A stretch of DNA of 64,000 bases from Rhodococcus qingshengii JCM 15477 (GTDB taxonomy: Bacteria; Actinomycetota; Actinomycetes; Mycobacteriales; Mycobacteriaceae), in contig NZ_CP096563.1 in the NCBI RefSeq assembly GCF_023221595.1, forward strand, positions 124,001 to 188,000, written 5' to 3'. The translations under genes were made by a program, and so were the position numbers. Under the pieces are notes generated by a model. The model did no database searches, had not been told where the DNA came from, and saw only the letters and a list, made by a program, of their open reading frames with translations. Below, one piece after another: positions 1 to 7,249 of this stretch; the stretch's first letter is position 1, and every line of letters starts with the position of its first letter.

Positions 1-102
1 CGAGTGAATCAGCTTGAACTCGGGCGGAAAGTGCTGGGGAACAACGGCGTCGACCAGCTCTCGAATGATCCCAGTTCGGCGGTCGACGAGCGAAGATGTC
101 AT
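1..102 (-). CDS. Second YcaO-domain protein, N-terminal fragment (runs off the window)
   Basis: An ATG on the minus strand at 102-100 overlaps the TGA of the upstream YcaO gene (ATGA), so the two are probably translationally coupled. The visible 34 residues begin MTSSLVDRRTGIIREL and continue with a Pro/Phe-rich stretch. That resembles the start of YcaO proteins, including its own neighbour, which has VDARSGVLTSLEP near its N terminus. If so, the operon carries two YcaO enzymes, or one catalytic and one accessory copy. The rest lies outside the window, so no catalytic residue can be checked. Confidence 0.55.
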   Translation of the reverse strand, partial: MTSSLVDRRTGIIRELVDAVVPQHFPPEFKLIHS

Positions 103-1439
103 GCGAGGGGGACCGGCAGATGCAGATGGGTGGTCGATGCGCTGGTCAATCTGCTACCTCCAAGAAGGGGAAAGGCTGCCGGGGCGTTGTTGTACAGGCC
201 CGGAGTCAGGATGCGGACGACGTGCAACCCGGCAATCGAGATGTCGCCGGTGGTGAGATCGACGGAAATCGGCTGGTGTCCCCGTGACGTCAGAAGCGCT
301 ACGAGAGAAGCCAGATCCAACGGCGCTTCGTCGGGAATCTTTGATACCGAGAGTGTTTCGGTGTAGTCGAAGAGATGTTCCTCCGCGGCCAGGGCCATCG
401 TGGGATCAAGATAAAGCTGGGCAACGGTCGGCAGATCGACGACGTCTTTCCATTGCGGATCGAACTCGTCCCGGTAACGACGGTCGGCCCGAAAGGGTTT
501 GTACAGGTGCGCCGGCAGCGTTCCGTCCGCCACGCTGCGCCAGGTCGGCCCGTCGGGGTCGGCGAGGTCGATCGTGATGGCAAGTACGGCACACGCCTCG
601 ACAAGCGCCTTCGAGACTGCCGCCTCCACCGTCGGTCGACAAGCTGTGCCCAGCGCGACCAGTCCACGTCGGTCATCGCGGATCCACGCTGCGGCGACGG
701 GAATGCCGAAGGGGGAGGGAAGCAGAAGCACTCGAACGCTCCGGGTCTGGCTCTCCAGATCCCCGAGTTGGCGGTGCGCAGGCAACCGCTCCCAGTCGGA
801 AAGCTCGATCGCCGGCTGTGACCGGTCCCCGCACCACCACAGCGCGGTGGCATCGCGTTCGAGAAGTTCCAGCAGAGCTGACATCTCGGCCTCGTCGCGT
901 GAGCGTCCCGCTGCGATTCCGGCGTACTGCAACGACGCGATCGGTGGCTCGCAGCGACGGGTGCCTGTGTAGTACCCGAGATAAGTCAGGGCCGCAGGCA
1001 CGTAGGTGGGCACCTTTTCGTCCATGGTGTGACCCAATGCCCAGCGAATGTTCAGATCAGAGGTGAAGGGAACAAAGGGGAATCCGGGAAGGCGGTACTG
1101 ATCCTCGCTGTACAACGCAAATTCAGCGGGATCGACGACCCGTGAGCCGGCCAGTTCCAGCGCTGATGCACTGCTGCGGACCAGATCCTCGGGGACCACG
1201 TTGCCGCAATATCTTTCGACGGCCTCACCGGTCGCCGCCCCGCGAGCTGCTGCATCGTCGCGTATCGAAGCCCCGAATCCGTAAGGGTCCGCGCGAAACA
1301 GTGAACCGCTGCCGCCGAAGTTTCTGGTGTCGGCCACCCTCGCGGCCCAACCGACCCAGCCTGTCGGCATGTCCGAGCGAATGTGTGGTTCCAGTGAGGT
1401 CAGCACGCCGCTCCGGGCGTCGACCAGCAAGTCATCCAC
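99..1439 (-). CDS. YcaO-domain cyclodehydratase-like protein of a RiPP (TOMM) cluster
   Basis: This 446-residue protein matches the YcaO superfamily, which uses ATP to activate peptide-backbone amides and form azolines or related modifications in RiPPs. Typical YcaO blocks are visible: GAATGEAVERYCG near residue 70, AGRSRDEAEMSALLELLERD near 180-195, and AVSKALVEACAVLA near 280. The C terminus ends in LPVPLA, a short relative of the Pro-rich tail of azoline-forming YcaOs. The GTG start at 1439 overlaps the end of the hydrolase gene by 8 bases, and the next gene starts inside its stop codon. Its partners are the E1-like protein encoded upstream in the same operon and the SagB-type dehydrogenase of the opposite unit. 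The substrate is probably the repeat peptide at 3766-3954. The exact modification is not known. Confidence 0.85.
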   Translation of the reverse strand: MDDLLVDARSGVLTSLEPHIRSDMPTGWVGWAARVADTRNFGGSGSLFRADPYGFGASIRDDAAARGAATGEAVERYCGNVVPEDLVRSSASALELAGSRVVDPAEFALYSEDQYRLPGFPFVPFTSDLNIRWALGHTMDEKVPTYVPAALTYLGYYTGTRRCEPPIASLQYAGIAAGRSRDEAEMSALLELLERDATALWWCGDRSQPAIELSDWERLPAHRQLGDLESQTRSVRVLLLPSPFGIPVAAAWIRDDRRGLVALGTACRPTVEAAVSKALVEACAVLAITIDLADPDGPTWRSVADGTLPAHLYKPFRADRRYRDEFDPQWKDVVDLPTVAQLYLDPTMALAAEEHLFDYTETLSVSKIPDEAPLDLASLVALLTSRGHQPISVDLTTGDISIAGLHVVRILTPGLYNNAPAAFPLLGGSRLTSASTTHLHLPVPLA

Positions 1440-2862
1440 CGGCAGTTCCTCCGAGTATCGGCAGGGTCAACGACCCGGAAAATGATTGGTGCAGTGCGGT
1501 ACTGCGTGTTCCTCGATAGCGATCACCGTCTCCGAGATTGCGTGCGAGTCGTGGGAAGTCCGAGCCGGCGATCCGCAGCGTCAAGACATCACCCGCGCGC
1601 ACAGTGTGCAACACGGGATCCAGATCGATGGTCACCATCGTCGGCTGCAGGCTGACACCCGCGCCCCGTGCGATCGATCTGGTAACTCCAGCGGGATCGA
1701 CGACGCTCAGTTCGGCGATCCAATCGGCTTCGCCCTCGGGTGAATACACTTTCAGCTCCACCGATGGTGTTCCGGAGAGTACGGAGTCGTGCTTGATATC
1801 GAAAGTCAAGACAACACAGTTGTTTCGGTCCCGTAAGGCGTCATACAGGAAGCTGTAGGCCGCATCCTTCCGATCTGGTTCGAGATGAACGCGATTCGCA
1901 CCCGTGACAAACGGTTCGGTCGACCATTCGCCGACACCCCGGTCGAATACCCGATTGATGGTCAGGGGCCGCGCAGCGAATACCGATTCCATCCACTCGA
2001 CCTGAAGGCGGCCGAAACTTGTCTCGCCGACCCTTCCCGGGCGGAGGTCGTGCGCCCAGGGGCCCACGATCAAACTCTGCGGCCCGCGCCCCACGGACGT
2101 GAAGTGCCGCAGTGTCTCCCGAATCATCGCATCGTCCCAACCGCCGATGTGCAGCCCGGCGATGTCGAGTTCGGAGAGTTCGTCCGCGGACACCAGATCA
2201 TCGCCACCGAAGTCTTCGCGTTTACGAGCGCGAAGGATCGGCGTCAACCAGCCCGGTGAATCGGAGGTCAGACCGACTTTCTCGATCATCGACTGCACCG
2301 GGAGGTGTTCCAGCAAAGCTGAATCCGAACGCATCAGTTCAGGGATGAAACCCTCACGGGAGGAAGACGAATCTCCGTGCTCGCCCCACCACGCCAGATG
2401 CTCGGCGAGGAGGAGTATCCCCGAGGGATCACGTTTGACGCGGTCGCTTCCGATGGTCGGCACCTTGGAGACGACGCCGTCTACACGAAATGACCGATCG
2501 GCGCTGTTGGTCTCGGCAGCAAATGCCCAGGCGGTTCCGGCCGCATACGAAGCCCCGCTCGCGATGACGCACTCCGGTGTCCACGGCTGATCCTGCAGCC
2601 ACTCGGCCAGGGCGGCGGCGTCCTCGCGCTCGTGGACGTACGGTACCCAAGAGCCGGTGGAATCGTGCCGTCCGCGTACGTCCTGCGAGATGAATGCAAT
2701 TCCTCGTGATCGCCATTCGATCCCCTCCGCCAGATGCCATCCACGCCCGTACGGGGTGCGGATCACGATCAGTCCCCGCGGTGAAGAATCCGGTGGGAGA
2801 AGCACATCCGTAGCCAACGAAGAACCGTCTGCTGCCGGGATCTTCACGCCGAGTGAGATCAC
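1432..2862 (-). CDS. S15/CocE-NonD family serine hydrolase in the RiPP operon
   Basis: This is an alpha/beta hydrolase of the X-Pro dipeptidyl-peptidase (S15)/CocE family, about 476 residues. The nucleophile motif is GASYAAG with Ser105. A candidate acid is Asp243/244 (GGWDD) and the base is His271 (GPWAHD). A C-terminal beta-sandwich (about 330-476) fits the PepX_C domain. I chose the GTG at 2862 because it overlaps the upstream TGA as GTGA and starts just before the conserved first beta strand; longer reading upstream would run through the preceding gene. A hydrolase here could remove a leader, release a product or cleave an ester or amide in the mature peptide. That role is inferred from context, because S15-type enzymes are not a standard RiPP component. 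Confidence 0.8.
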   Translation of the reverse strand: MISLGVKIPAADGSSLATDVLLPPDSSPRGLIVIRTPYGRGWHLAEGIEWRSRGIAFISQDVRGRHDSTGSWVPYVHEREDAAALAEWLQDQPWTPECVIASGASYAAGTAWAFAAETNSADRSFRVDGVVSKVPTIGSDRVKRDPSGILLLAEHLAWWGEHGDSSSSREGFIPELMRSDSALLEHLPVQSMIEKVGLTSDSPGWLTPILRARKREDFGGDDLVSADELSELDIAGLHIGGWDDAMIRETLRHFTSVGRGPQSLIVGPWAHDLRPGRVGETSFGRLQVEWMESVFAARPLTINRVFDRGVGEWSTEPFVTGANRVHLEPDRKDAAYSFLYDALRDRNNCVVLTFDIKHDSVLSGTPSVELKVYSPEGEADWIAELSVVDPAGVTRSIARGAGVSLQPTMVTIDLDPVLHTVRAGDVLTLRIAGSDFPRLARNLGDGDRYRGTRSTALHQSFSGSLTLPILGGTAGG

Positions 2863-3671
2863 CGGAGCGTCGGCGCGGGTTCGAGAACGCCGCCGGGCAG
2901 TGGTAGCACGGGATGGCGAGTCATCATGAGGGTTCGCGGATTCATCCGGATCTGGTGGTGAAGGTGTGATGGCGGTGCGCCATGCACACCAGCCACGACG
3001 TCCGAACATGCAAGCGCACTGGCCATTGCGGCTGCGGTGGGTGAAAGTTCGAGCGGGCGAGGTTCGCTGCCGGCGAGGTGATTCCACAGTGCCTGCAGAT
3101 GATCCGGGACGCGCGACGCAGCAAGCCGTCGACCGCAGACGTCCCGGTAGCTTGCGCTGTCGATGCCGTCGAAGAAGGGACCGATGCAGATCTCACCCAG
3201 CTCCGTGTGGACGCGTTGCCACGGAGTTCGGCTGTGGCGGCACCAGGTATCGAGTTCCGACCACGCGTCGTGAGGAGGAGCGTCGGCAACCGACAGTACG
3301 AGGTCCGACGACGCAACATCGTCTTCGATTGGCGCAGTGGTGGATACGACCTCGAGATGCGGAAGAGCCTTGGAGAGCAGGGCGATGCAAGCATCGGCAA
3401 CGGGCCCGATCCCGTCCATCAGCACACGCTGTGGGCGCGGAATCTCTGGCACTTGACCTGGAACAGCCAGCACGCCGCGAGAGACGAGGGCGTCGGCGAT
3501 CTCGATAGCTCCCGGGCCGAGCACCGAACCAGAGCGCCTGAGAAAGTTGTCGAGTTCCGCGAGGTCTTCGGCCGGCGCGCCGATCGTGACCGCGTTCTCG
3601 TCCGGTGTCAGGTAATGCCAAACACCGTCCGGGGTCGGATACAGCTGGTGTCCGTCGGCGAGGGCGTACAC
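2859..3671 (-). CDS. E1-like/leader-peptide-binding protein of the RiPP cluster
   Basis: A 270-residue protein resembling the TOMM partner proteins (cyclodehydratase E1-like or 'Ocin-ThiF-like' family) that bind the precursor leader and present it to YcaO. The N terminus, MYALADGHQLYPTPDGVWHY, resembles the winged-helix recognition region of these partners. The central segment around residues 85-130 (MDGIGPVADACIALL) looks like a Rossmann-type E1 fold without an obvious catalytic cysteine pair. I prefer the GTG at 3671, which follows an AAGGAG sequence by 4 bases. A possible GTG at 3695 sits inside a strong hairpin. The stop overlaps the hydrolase start. The family call rests on residue pattern plus neighbours. 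Confidence 0.65.
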   Translation of the reverse strand: MYALADGHQLYPTPDGVWHYLTPDENAVTIGAPAEDLAELDNFLRRSGSVLGPGAIEIADALVSRGVLAVPGQVPEIPRPQRVLMDGIGPVADACIALLSKALPHLEVVSTTAPIEDDVASSDLVLSVADAPPHDAWSELDTWCRHSRTPWQRVHTELGEICIGPFFDGIDSASYRDVCGRRLAASRVPDHLQALWNHLAGSEPRPLELSPTAAAMASALACSDVVAGVHGAPPSHLHHQIRMNPRTLMMTRHPVLPLPGGVLEPAPTLR

Positions 3672-3687
3672 GGATCTCCTTGTCGGT

Positions 3688-3715
3688 GCCCGCACCCGAC
3701 GAGTCGGATGCGGGC
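3688..3715 (-). promoter_or_regulatory. Hairpin just upstream of the E1-like gene
   Basis: GCCCGCA (3688-3694) pairs perfectly with TGCGGGC (3709-3715). After a C-A mismatch the stem continues as CCGA/TCGG, closing on a CGAG loop. It lies 17 bases before the preferred start of the E1-like gene and could set translation or mRNA stability of the enzyme genes relative to the peptide gene. No U-run follows. Confidence 0.55.
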
Positions 3716-3726
3716 GGGGTCATCGG

Positions 3727-3757
3727 CTGATCAGACTGTCGAAACAGTCTGGATCAG
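3727..3757 (-). terminator. Attenuator-type hairpin between precursor peptide and enzyme genes
   Basis: CTGATC-AGACTGT (3727-3739) pairs with ACAGTCT-G-GATCAG (3744-3757) across a CGAA tetraloop, giving a 13-bp stem with one bulged base. It begins 9 bases after the peptide stop. There is no clear U-tract, so it is either a weak terminator or an mRNA 3'-end stabiliser. Such elements commonly keep precursor transcripts in excess over enzyme transcripts in RiPP operons. Confidence 0.65.
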
Positions 3758-3765
3758 GGGAGGTT

Positions 3766-3954
3766 TCAGCTCTGGAAGCTGAACGGGTTGTCGACGAGGG
3801 CGTTGGTGCCCACACCCTGCAGGGCGTGTGCGGACGTTGCCTCGGCAACCGGCTCGAAGGTGAACGGGTTGTCGACGAGAGCGTTGGTGCCGACGCCCTG
3901 GAGTGCATTGGCCGGAGCCGAGTTGGAGACGCTGTCGAACGAAATGTTGCTCAT
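3766..3954 (-). CDS. RiPP precursor peptide with two 18-residue repeats
   Basis: A 62-residue peptide, the first gene of the YcaO operon. I chose the second ATG (3954) because GGAAGGG lies 6 bases upstream; the ATG at 3960 abuts the ribosome site. The first 15 residues (MSNISFDSVSNSAPA) would be a short leader. Residues 16-33 and 43-60 are near-identical (16 of 18), both containing ALQGVGTNALVDNPF followed by TF or SF. There is no Cys, and the only conserved modifiable side chains are Thr23/Thr50 and Thr32/Ser59. The repeats may be two copies of a core, or recognition sequences flanking a core. I recognise no described family. Confidence 0.8.
   Translation of the reverse strand: MSNISFDSVSNSAPANALQGVGTNALVDNPFTFEPVAEATSAHALQGVGTNALVDNPFSFQS
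3775..3909 (-). repeat. Two 54-bp in-frame repeats within the precursor gene (27-codon period)
   Basis: Repeat copies occupy 3856-3909 and 3775-3828. Their protein products differ only at the first residue (Asn/His) and at Thr/Ser near the end. Several codons differ synonymously, for example GTG CCC ACA against GTG CCG ACG on the plus strand, so the repetition appears kept by selection on the peptide rather than by very recent copying. Confidence 0.85.
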
Positions 3955-3966
3955 TGTCATCCCTTC

Positions 3967-3991
3967 CGTAATGGAAACCATTTCCATTACG
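3967..3991. promoter_or_regulatory. 25-bp palindromic operator, Zur/Fur-class-like, at the divergent RiPP/exporter promoter
   Basis: CGTAATGGAAA (3967-3977) and TTTCCATTACG (3981-3991) form perfect 11-base arms around CCA. Read as TGGAAAC-C-ATTTCCA it has the 7-1-7 layout of Fur-family boxes and resembles the AT-rich actinobacterial Zur pattern (TGAAAA...TTTTCA). It lies 12 bases before the precursor start codon and 55 bases before the exporter start, so one regulator could control both units. A related copy is at 5319-5339. The metal specificity is inferred from sequence resemblance only. Confidence 0.65.
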
Positions 3992-4046
3992 ATGCCACCG
4001 TACGAAAGATCGCCACGGAGAGCAACAGGTACAAGAGAGTGCATAC

Positions 4047-5306
4047 ATGAGCGAGACCCCGACGACGGGATCCGTCGAAGCGCAACCACATGTCTTTCGG
4101 GACAGATCGTTTCGATTGTTCTTCACGGCTCGTACGATTGCCGTAGCCGGTGCGGCGGTCACCGGAGTGGCCATGCCGATCCTGGTGTTCGACATCAGCC
4201 GGTCTCCGTTTCTCACCTCGCTCGCGGCTGCGGGGACGGTTCTGCCGTATATCGTGTTCGGCTTGTTCGCCGGCGCCGTGGCAGACCGAGTCAACCGGCG
4301 GACGGTCATCCTGTGTGCGCAGGCCGTAGCTGCACTTGCTTTGGCGAGTATTCCGGCAGCGCAGGCACTCGGCGTATTGACGGCGTGGCATTCCGTCGGC
4401 GTATCGATGTGCATCGGAACGTGTTTCGTGTGGTTCGACGCCGCTGCTTTCGGAGCGCTGCCTGCTCTGGTCGGTCGGCAGAGGATACCGGCGGCCAACA
4501 GCGCGCTGTGGACGTCCAGCACGCTGATCGATGTTGTCTTTCCGGCGATAGCCGGCGTGCTTGTGGCCTCGATCGGCCCGGCCTACGCATTGGGTGCTGA
4601 TGCACTGGCTTACGTACTGGCCGGGCTGGCCATGGCCTCGATCGGAGCCTCGTTTTCGATTACTCCTGCGGCGCCGAAGAAGTCGGGAACCGGAATTGCG
4701 CGTGACATACGCGAGGGCCTCAGCTTCCTCTGGCGGTCGCCGCTTCTGCGAGCCTTGACCGGCGTCGGCTTCGTCAATTCCCTGACGCAGGGTGCGGTTA
4801 CGGCGCTCCTGGTGGTGTACGCATCCGAGAGGCTTGGGATTTCGACGTCGAGTCCGATGATCGGCGCCGTGTGGACGGCCGTCTCCGTGGGTGGAGTGGT
4901 CGGGGCGCTCGTGCTTCCACGCCTACCGGCGCAGTGGCCGGTCGGGGCGATCACTGTCGGGGCGCTGACCATCGCCCCGGTGGTGCTGTTCGTCGTTGCG
5001 ACAACCGGCAACACCGGCGCCGCGATCACGGCGCTCGTCGTCTACTCCGGCTGTGCGACCGTCACCATCCTCAATGGCATCGGTGCACGTCAGCGCCTGA
5101 CTCCGGATCGTCTGCAGGGGCGCGTGAACACCACGGCGAGGATGGTCGCCTGGGGTGGTTCGCCGGTCGGCGCCTTGATTGCCGGGGCAATCGCAGGACG
5201 CTGGGACATCGGCACCGCCTACCTCGTTGCGTGCATCTTTGCGCTGGTCGGGGCGCTCTTCGCGTGGGCGAGCGCGCTGCGGACCGACCCTTACCCGCAC
5301 AGATGA
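4047..5306 (+). CDS. MFS exporter, EntS-like (siderophore/peptide efflux)
   Basis: A 419-residue, 12-helix major facilitator of the MFS_3/EntS type. The loop between helices 2 and 3 carries GLFAGAVADRVNRRTVIL, the conserved MFS motif A (GxLaDrxdRR). EntS-like proteins export siderophores such as enterobactin, and relatives export other secondary metabolites. It starts at an ATG preceded by AAGAGAG and is divergent from the precursor peptide across the palindromic operator. It is followed by an ABC importer and a second copy of the operator. The natural reading is export of the finished peptide product; the cargo itself cannot be read from sequence. Confidence 0.85.
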   Translation: MSETPTTGSVEAQPHVFRDRSFRLFFTARTIAVAGAAVTGVAMPILVFDISRSPFLTSLAAAGTVLPYIVFGLFAGAVADRVNRRTVILCAQAVAALALASIPAAQALGVLTAWHSVGVSMCIGTCFVWFDAAAFGALPALVGRQRIPAANSALWTSSTLIDVVFPAIAGVLVASIGPAYALGADALAYVLAGLAMASIGASFSITPAAPKKSGTGIARDIREGLSFLWRSPLLRALTGVGFVNSLTQGAVTALLVVYASERLGISTSSPMIGAVWTAVSVGGVVGALVLPRLPAQWPVGAITVGALTIAPVVLFVVATTGNTGAAITALVVYSGCATVTILNGIGARQRLTPDRLQGRVNTTARMVAWGGSPVGALIAGAIAGRWDIGTAYLVACIFALVGALFAWASALRTDPYPHR

Positions 5307-5318
5307 GCATGTGACTAT

Positions 5319-5339
5319 TAATGAAAACGACTGTCGTTA
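5319..5339. promoter_or_regulatory. Second operator copy upstream of the ABC importer
   Basis: TAATGAAAACGACTGTCGTTA matches the central 21 bases of the 3967-3991 palindrome at 14 of 21 positions and contains the perfect arms AACGAC/GTCGTT around T. It lies about 50 bases before the permease start, in the 84-base gap after the exporter gene. The shared pattern suggests the same metal-responsive repressor at both promoters. Confidence 0.5.
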
Positions 5340-5390
5340 TGGTTAGATCCACCTGTTCATGACTGCGAACCCCACCGACTCAGGAGTGCG

Positions 5391-6458
5391 ATGACGCTGA
5401 CCAGCGAGGCAGCACCACGAGTGCCGTCGCGTCCACATCCCGTCGGCGAGCGCGGGTACGTCCCGTTTCTGTTGGCCACGGCGGTTGTGCTTGTCGCGGT
5501 CTCCACCGTCGCGGTGTGGTCGGGTGCCGCGTCGGTGTCCTTTGCCGACGTGTTCGCGGTGTTGTACGCACACGTCGGCGGTCCGCCGGTCGACCCGCTG
5601 CTCGATCGGATCGTGTGGGGATTGCGGGTACCGCGCATTCTGATTGCGGCATTGGCGGGCGCCGGATTGTCGTTGGCCGGCGCCGTGCTGCAAGCGTTGG
5701 TGCGCAACCCGATTGCCGATCCGTACATTCTGGGCGTGGGTTCCGGAGCATCCTTCGGTGCAGTACTGATCATGACGACCGGCATCGGCACCGGCCTGTC
5801 GATCGGTGTCCCGGTGGCAGCCTTCCTGGGGGCCATGATCTCCCTGATCGCGGTTCTCGTCCTGGGTCGGCGAGAGGGAATGCTCGTCCCGCTGCGCATG
5901 GTCCTGGCCGGAGTTGCCATCGGCTATCTGCTCTCGGCTGCAACAAGTTTTGTGCAGTTGCGCGCCGATCCGAGTCAGCTTTCGGGAGTGCTCTTCTGGT
6001 TGCTGGGCTCGGTGAGCGGGGCCAGTTGGTCGGATCTCGGTGTGCCCGCCGCGGTGATCACCGTCTGTGCGGCAATTCTGTTGACACAATCGCGCCAACT
6101 CAACGCGTTGGCCATGGGAGACGAGAGCGCGCAATCGGTCGGCGTGGACGTGCGCCGTACCAGGTTGCTACTACTGGTGATCGCGTCGTTGCTGACCGCG
6201 GTTGTCGTATCCGTCGCCGGGGGAATCGGTTTCGTGGGGCTGCTCGTGCCGCACGCCGTACGACTTCTGGTCGGTTCCGATCACGGCAAGCTGCTCCCCG
6301 CGACCGCGTTGGTTGGTGCCACCTTCCTGGTGATCGTCGATCTTGCGGCTCGGATGTTGGATGCGCCCAACGAATTACCACTCGGGATCATCACCGCCGG
6401 ATTGGGTGCACCGTTCTTCCTCTGGTTGCTTCGACGGGACGGCGGTGCGCAGTCATGA
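5391..6458 (+). CDS. FecCD-family ABC permease (siderophore/cobalamin/metal-chelate import)
   Basis: A 355-residue inner-membrane permease of the FecCD/BtuC type. It has about ten hydrophobic segments and the family signatures RIVWGLRVPRILIAALAGAG near residue 75, DPYILGVGSGASFGA near 115, and GIGFVGLLVPHAVRLLVGSDHG near 275-295. These permeases form homodimers that import chelated metals or cobalamin with one ATPase and a binding protein, and both are encoded next. The ATG is preceded by AGGAG at 4 bases. The stop overlaps the ATPase start (ATGA), so the importer is one translational unit. A dedicated importer beside a RiPP cluster argues that the product is taken back into the cell. Confidence 0.92.
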   Translation: MTLTSEAAPRVPSRPHPVGERGYVPFLLATAVVLVAVSTVAVWSGAASVSFADVFAVLYAHVGGPPVDPLLDRIVWGLRVPRILIAALAGAGLSLAGAVLQALVRNPIADPYILGVGSGASFGAVLIMTTGIGTGLSIGVPVAAFLGAMISLIAVLVLGRREGMLVPLRMVLAGVAIGYLLSAATSFVQLRADPSQLSGVLFWLLGSVSGASWSDLGVPAAVITVCAAILLTQSRQLNALAMGDESAQSVGVDVRRTRLLLLVIASLLTAVVVSVAGGIGFVGLLVPHAVRLLVGSDHGKLLPATALVGATFLVIVDLAARMLDAPNELPLGIITAGLGAPFFLWLLRRDGGAQS

Positions 6459-7249
6459 GATTGTCGGCCAGCGGAATTCACGTCGTTCGGGGCGGACGCC
6501 TCGTGGTTTCGGGTGTAGACCTCGAAGCGCCCGAGGGAAGCGTGGTCGGACTCGTCGGACCGAACGGCAGTGGAAAGTCCTCCCTCCTGCGCGCGTTGTA
6601 TCGCTCGATGAAGCCTCGAAGCGGAATCGTGAAGGTGGACGAGGTGAATGTTTGGGACGATCTCTCGCCTCGATCGGCGGCACGCATCATCGGTGTTGTG
6701 GGGCAGGAGCATTCATCCGATTTCTCGTTCAGTGTCCGCGAGGTGGTTGCAACGGGTCGGACGCCGCATCACAGCGCGTTCTCTCGACTCGGCGAGATCG
6801 ACCGAGACATCGTCAGCGCCGCACTGGTGCGAACCGGCATGCAGGGCTTTGGATCACGTCTCTTCGCCGAACTGTCCGGCGGAGAAAAACAGCGTGTGAT
6901 GTTGGCCCGGGCGATCGCTCAACAACCGTCGGTGCTGGTCCTGGACGAGCCCACCAACCACCTCGACATCCGTGCTCAACTCGAATTGATGGAATTGGTC
7001 GCCGAACTCGGTACCACGACGATTGTCGCGATCCATGAACTCGCCTTGGCCGCAGCGTATTGCGACTACGTCTGTCTGCTCTCCGGCGGGGTAGTTGTCG
7101 CGACAGGACCGACGGCCGAGGTCCTCACCGAGGACCTGCTGTCCGAAGTATTCGGGGTTCAGGTGCATCTCGGCACTCATCCGTTGACCGGGCGCCCCCT
7201 GCTCTCGTTCGCCCCTCCGCTCCTACACACGAAAGAAGCAGTGTCTTGA
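6455..7249 (+). CDS. ABC importer ATPase (FecE/BtuD type)
   Basis: A 264-residue ABC ATPase with Walker A GPNGSGKS (Lys41), signature LSGGEKQRVMLARA near residue 140, Walker B VLVLDEPTNHLD near 165, and the H-loop His of IVAIHELALAA near 195. The start at 6455 is fixed by the ATGA overlap with the permease and by the conserved first strand. Its stop overlaps the TTG start of the binding protein. It would power uptake through the FecCD-type permease. Confidence 0.93.
   Translation: MRLSASGIHVVRGGRLVVSGVDLEAPEGSVVGLVGPNGSGKSSLLRALYRSMKPRSGIVKVDEVNVWDDLSPRSAARIIGVVGQEHSSDFSFSVREVVATGRTPHHSAFSRLGEIDRDIVSAALVRTGMQGFGSRLFAELSGGEKQRVMLARAIAQQPSVLVLDEPTNHLDIRAQLELMELVAELGTTTIVAIHELALAAAYCDYVCLLSGGVVVATGPTAEVLTEDLLSEVFGVQVHLGTHPLTGRPLLSFAPPLLHTKEAVS

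Noticed and set aside
3788..4600. Plus-strand frame across the precursor repeats containing a repeated STRALVPTP block
   Set aside because: It mirrors the peptide repeats in antisense and then overlaps the exporter gene out of frame; it has no ribosome site.
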